In this document: one piece after another, positions 62,201-64,000 of the stretch
Position numbering within the stretch: position 1 is the stretch's first letter
Layout: each line of letters begins with the position of its first letter
NCBI GenBank assembly: GCA_030549775.1
Contig: CM060172.1
Span: forward strand, 124,857,122 to 124,921,121
Source of the DNA: Tamarix chinensis
Lineage: Eukaryota; Streptophyta; Magnoliopsida; Caryophyllales; Tamaricaceae
Reading direction: 5' to 3'
DNA length: 64,000 nucleotides
The notes under the pieces: model-generated
Databases searched by the model: none
The model's input: only the letters and a program-made list of their open reading frames with translations
What the model was told of the DNA's origin: nothing
Position numbers and translations under genes: made by a program

Positions 62201-63140
62201 CACTAGTAGAGAATAGGAGCCAAGAGCATTTTACCCTAGGGTTGTATATTAATAAACATTCCAACGATTGAGAATAGTGGGGACCTGTACTTAATCTAAA
62301 ATAAATCACGAGAACTATCATAATCATTGATAAAATATTAATCACTTAAATTGGAAGACTATGTGAGTGAGGGTAGGTTATACTTGTCTGTTCCACAGGA
62401 TAAGAACAATGGTCGGAAGTGTTTTTCCCCCGAGGTTATATTGATAGCCGTTCCACTAGTATAGAATAGTGACTAGAAGCATTTTTTCCTAAGGTTGTAT
62501 ATTGATAACCATTCCATCAGTTAAGAATAGGGGGATTATAAACTCAACATAAATAAAACAATGGATTATGTTATATCTATTAATGAAAACTAAATTCGTA
62601 CTACCTTGTATTTCTTTATGTACTTCACATACGTGTTTAATTTTTGTTGTAAATCTATGTAATTATTTGTATCCCTTATTCGATGGTATTGTCACCTTAC
62701 TCAGTACATAGTATACTGACCACGCTTTTCATAGATGCCTCTCATTCCCACTAGTATATCACCCTTATGCTTTTGTACAGGTAGTTGAGGCCTTGTATAG
62801 GGTAGAGTGATTTTCTGTACTAGAGTTTTGTGCGTAGAGTCATGTTATTTGGATGATGGATTTACCCAGCCACCTTTTTGGACTCTCAGATCTATGATAT
62901 CTCTTTTGTCTATATTTTGATATTATACTTGGAGATAATCTCCAAACTCATGCTTATATTTATAAAGATGCTCTTATTTTTATTTACCCTATTTTACTTT
63001 TAATGGTGTTTTCCTTGTGATTATTGTAAGGATGATATGTATGCCAGACTTACGTCAATTATGGTGGTAACACCTAGTATTTTAGTTATATGCTTTTACT
63101 GTAAAACATAATTTTTAATACTAAAATTTGGGATGTTACA
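59292..63140 (+). repeat. Solo-like LTR of the long-LTR gypsy family, no target duplication (3849 bp)
   Basis: Starts TGTAATTCTCTAAAATTTTA and ends CTAAAATTTGGGATGTTACA, matching the family ends. The order is AT-rich start, pyrimidine-rich zone 59620-60970 (G-poor, very C-rich), then subrepeats at 62100-62540, then the TTACTCAGTACATAGTATAC block at 62697. Flanks are ATGGC and AGGTG, so there is no 5-bp duplication. No primer-binding site or polypurine tract adjoins it. The left flank is copia gag, the right flank LINE ORF1. The 309-codon frame in the pyrimidine-rich zone is Pro/Ser low-complexity, not a gene. Confidence 0.8.
62100..62540 (+). repeat. LTR subrepeats, diverged
   Basis: Copies of TTCCACTAGTAGAGAATAG and TTCCATCAGTTAAGAATAG, each followed by a spacer containing AGCATTTT..CCTA.GGTTGTAT. 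They occupy the same relative position as the arrays at 190-590 and 9480-9890. Confidence 0.75.
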
Positions 63141-63876
63141 AGGTGCCTACAAATGGCCCCTACTATGCAGTTTAAAAGGTCATGATGTTAAAAGAAGTTA
63201 ACCTTTTGATGCCATTGGTGAGGGTTAATGTTTGTAAAATCCTTATCTAGGTCCAACTCCTAGGTATGCTTATTGACATGTGGAATAATAGATCTATTAG
63301 AACTATATGCTCTCATTTTAGCAAACCTATAGAAAATTATTTATCAATTAGAAGAAGATCCAAACTAGAAGCTACACATGTGTTGGTGGAGGTAGATGTG
63401 AGGAAAGAATTACCTAATGAAGTTTATATCCATCATGTGAAGAGTGAGTTTCCTTATAAAATCATATATGCATCCCTAGCTAAGTTTTGTACTCTATGTA
63501 GCATAATTGATTATAAAGTAGGCCAATGCATGTAGGAGATGAAAAGGAAAAATCTAGTTAAAGATGAAAGTGACCAAGATTAAAATTTACCTTTGATGGC
63601 AATCCTAACACTACTAATATTTTTCTAGCTACCCCTACCATGAAGGTTGTCACTAAGGGAAGAGAAGTTCAACAAGGCCAATGATCAAGGGTCACCACTT
63701 AGTACATTAGACCCTAAGAATGTAGCTACTCGGACAAAAAATTAGATGCAGAAAGTATTTACACTAGAGAAGCTTGATCCTAACATTAACAATGATGGTT
63801 TCAAGCTAGTTAGTTCAACGAAAACCAGCCATAGGAACACAAATGGATCAGGGAAACATAACCCCATCATACTAAC
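63141..63876 (+). pseudogene. L1-like LINE ORF1 remnant
   Basis: A plus-strand frame at 63266-63535 reads like the C-terminal part of plant LINE ORF1 (DUF4283/zinc-knuckle type): 'ATHVLVEVDVRKELPNEVYI' then CTLCSIIDYKVGQC, where the knuckle histidine position reads Tyr. Its upstream part is missing because the LTR ends at 63140. Stops follow before ORF2. Confidence 0.6.
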
Positions 63877-64000
63877 ATGAATGTGCTCTGTTGGAATGTA
63901 AGGGGATGCCACCTTCTCTTGAAACAAAAAGGTACATTCAAGTTAGTAAAGATAGACCCATGTGATGTTGTGGGATTGGTAGAAACGAAATTTGATGATA
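63877..64000 (+). CDS. L1-like LINE ORF2 start (AP endonuclease N-terminus), cut by window end
   Basis: Open from ATG at 63877 to the window edge (41 codons). MNVLCWNVRG is the conserved start of the LINE apurinic endonuclease, and DVVGLVETK holds the metal-binding glutamate. Whether it stays open beyond 64000 is unknown, so activity cannot be judged. Confidence 0.7.
   Translation, partial: MNVLCWNVRGCHLLLKQKGTFKLVKIDPCDVVGLVETKFDD

Overview
The window is nuclear DNA from a flowering plant. It is AT-rich and repeat-dense. It holds one intron-rich gene with canonical GT-AG introns, surrounded by plant-type Ty3/gypsy, Ty1/copia, LINE (L1-like), CACTA, hAT-like and Tourist-like elements. Nothing in it fixes the species, and no bacterial, organellar, tRNA, rRNA or CRISPR feature was seen.

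The only intact host gene is an Enhancer-of-Polycomb-like gene (EPL1 type, NuA4 histone acetyltransferase complex) on the + strand. Twelve coding exons between 27561 and 47406 join without a frameshift or stop into a 450-residue protein. The gene spans about 20 kb mainly because two decayed Ty3/gypsy elements of related families sit in its introns: one in sense orientation in intron 1 (28622-34458) and one antisense in intron 5 (36913-41726). The first was itself hit by a non-autonomous DNA transposon with an 8-bp target duplication.

Layout. 1-4260: two opposed gypsy LTR pieces nested in a LINE remnant. 4572-5269: a small CACTA element. 6387-10573: a 4.2-kb solo gypsy LTR with a perfect 5-bp target duplication. 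13011-16575: a probable copia LTR and the end of another gypsy LTR carrying a Tourist-like MITE. 16765-22245: a 5.5-kb solo LTR, again with a perfect target duplication, enlarged by a recent 735-bp tandem duplication. 22246-26789: mostly unassigned DNA with a GRF zinc-finger remnant, a 377-bp MITE and the EPL1 promoter. 26790-47800: EPL1. 48831-53970: a degenerate LINE carrying two MITEs. 53970-59291: a degenerate Ty1/copia element on the - strand. 59292-63140: a third solo-like gypsy LTR without target duplication. 63141-64000: the start of another LINE.

The solo LTRs share end sequences (TGTAA.../...GTGTTACA), a TTACTCAGTAC-like block and CCAC...AATAGTGG subrepeats, so they belong to one long-LTR gypsy family. 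Their abundance, plus one LTR joining two unrelated broken elements, suggests LTR-LTR recombination has been active here. I found no convincing new biochemical system. The most useful observations are the fully reconstructable EPL1 gene with heterochromatin-prone introns, the datable nesting order, and several MITE copies with precise ends.
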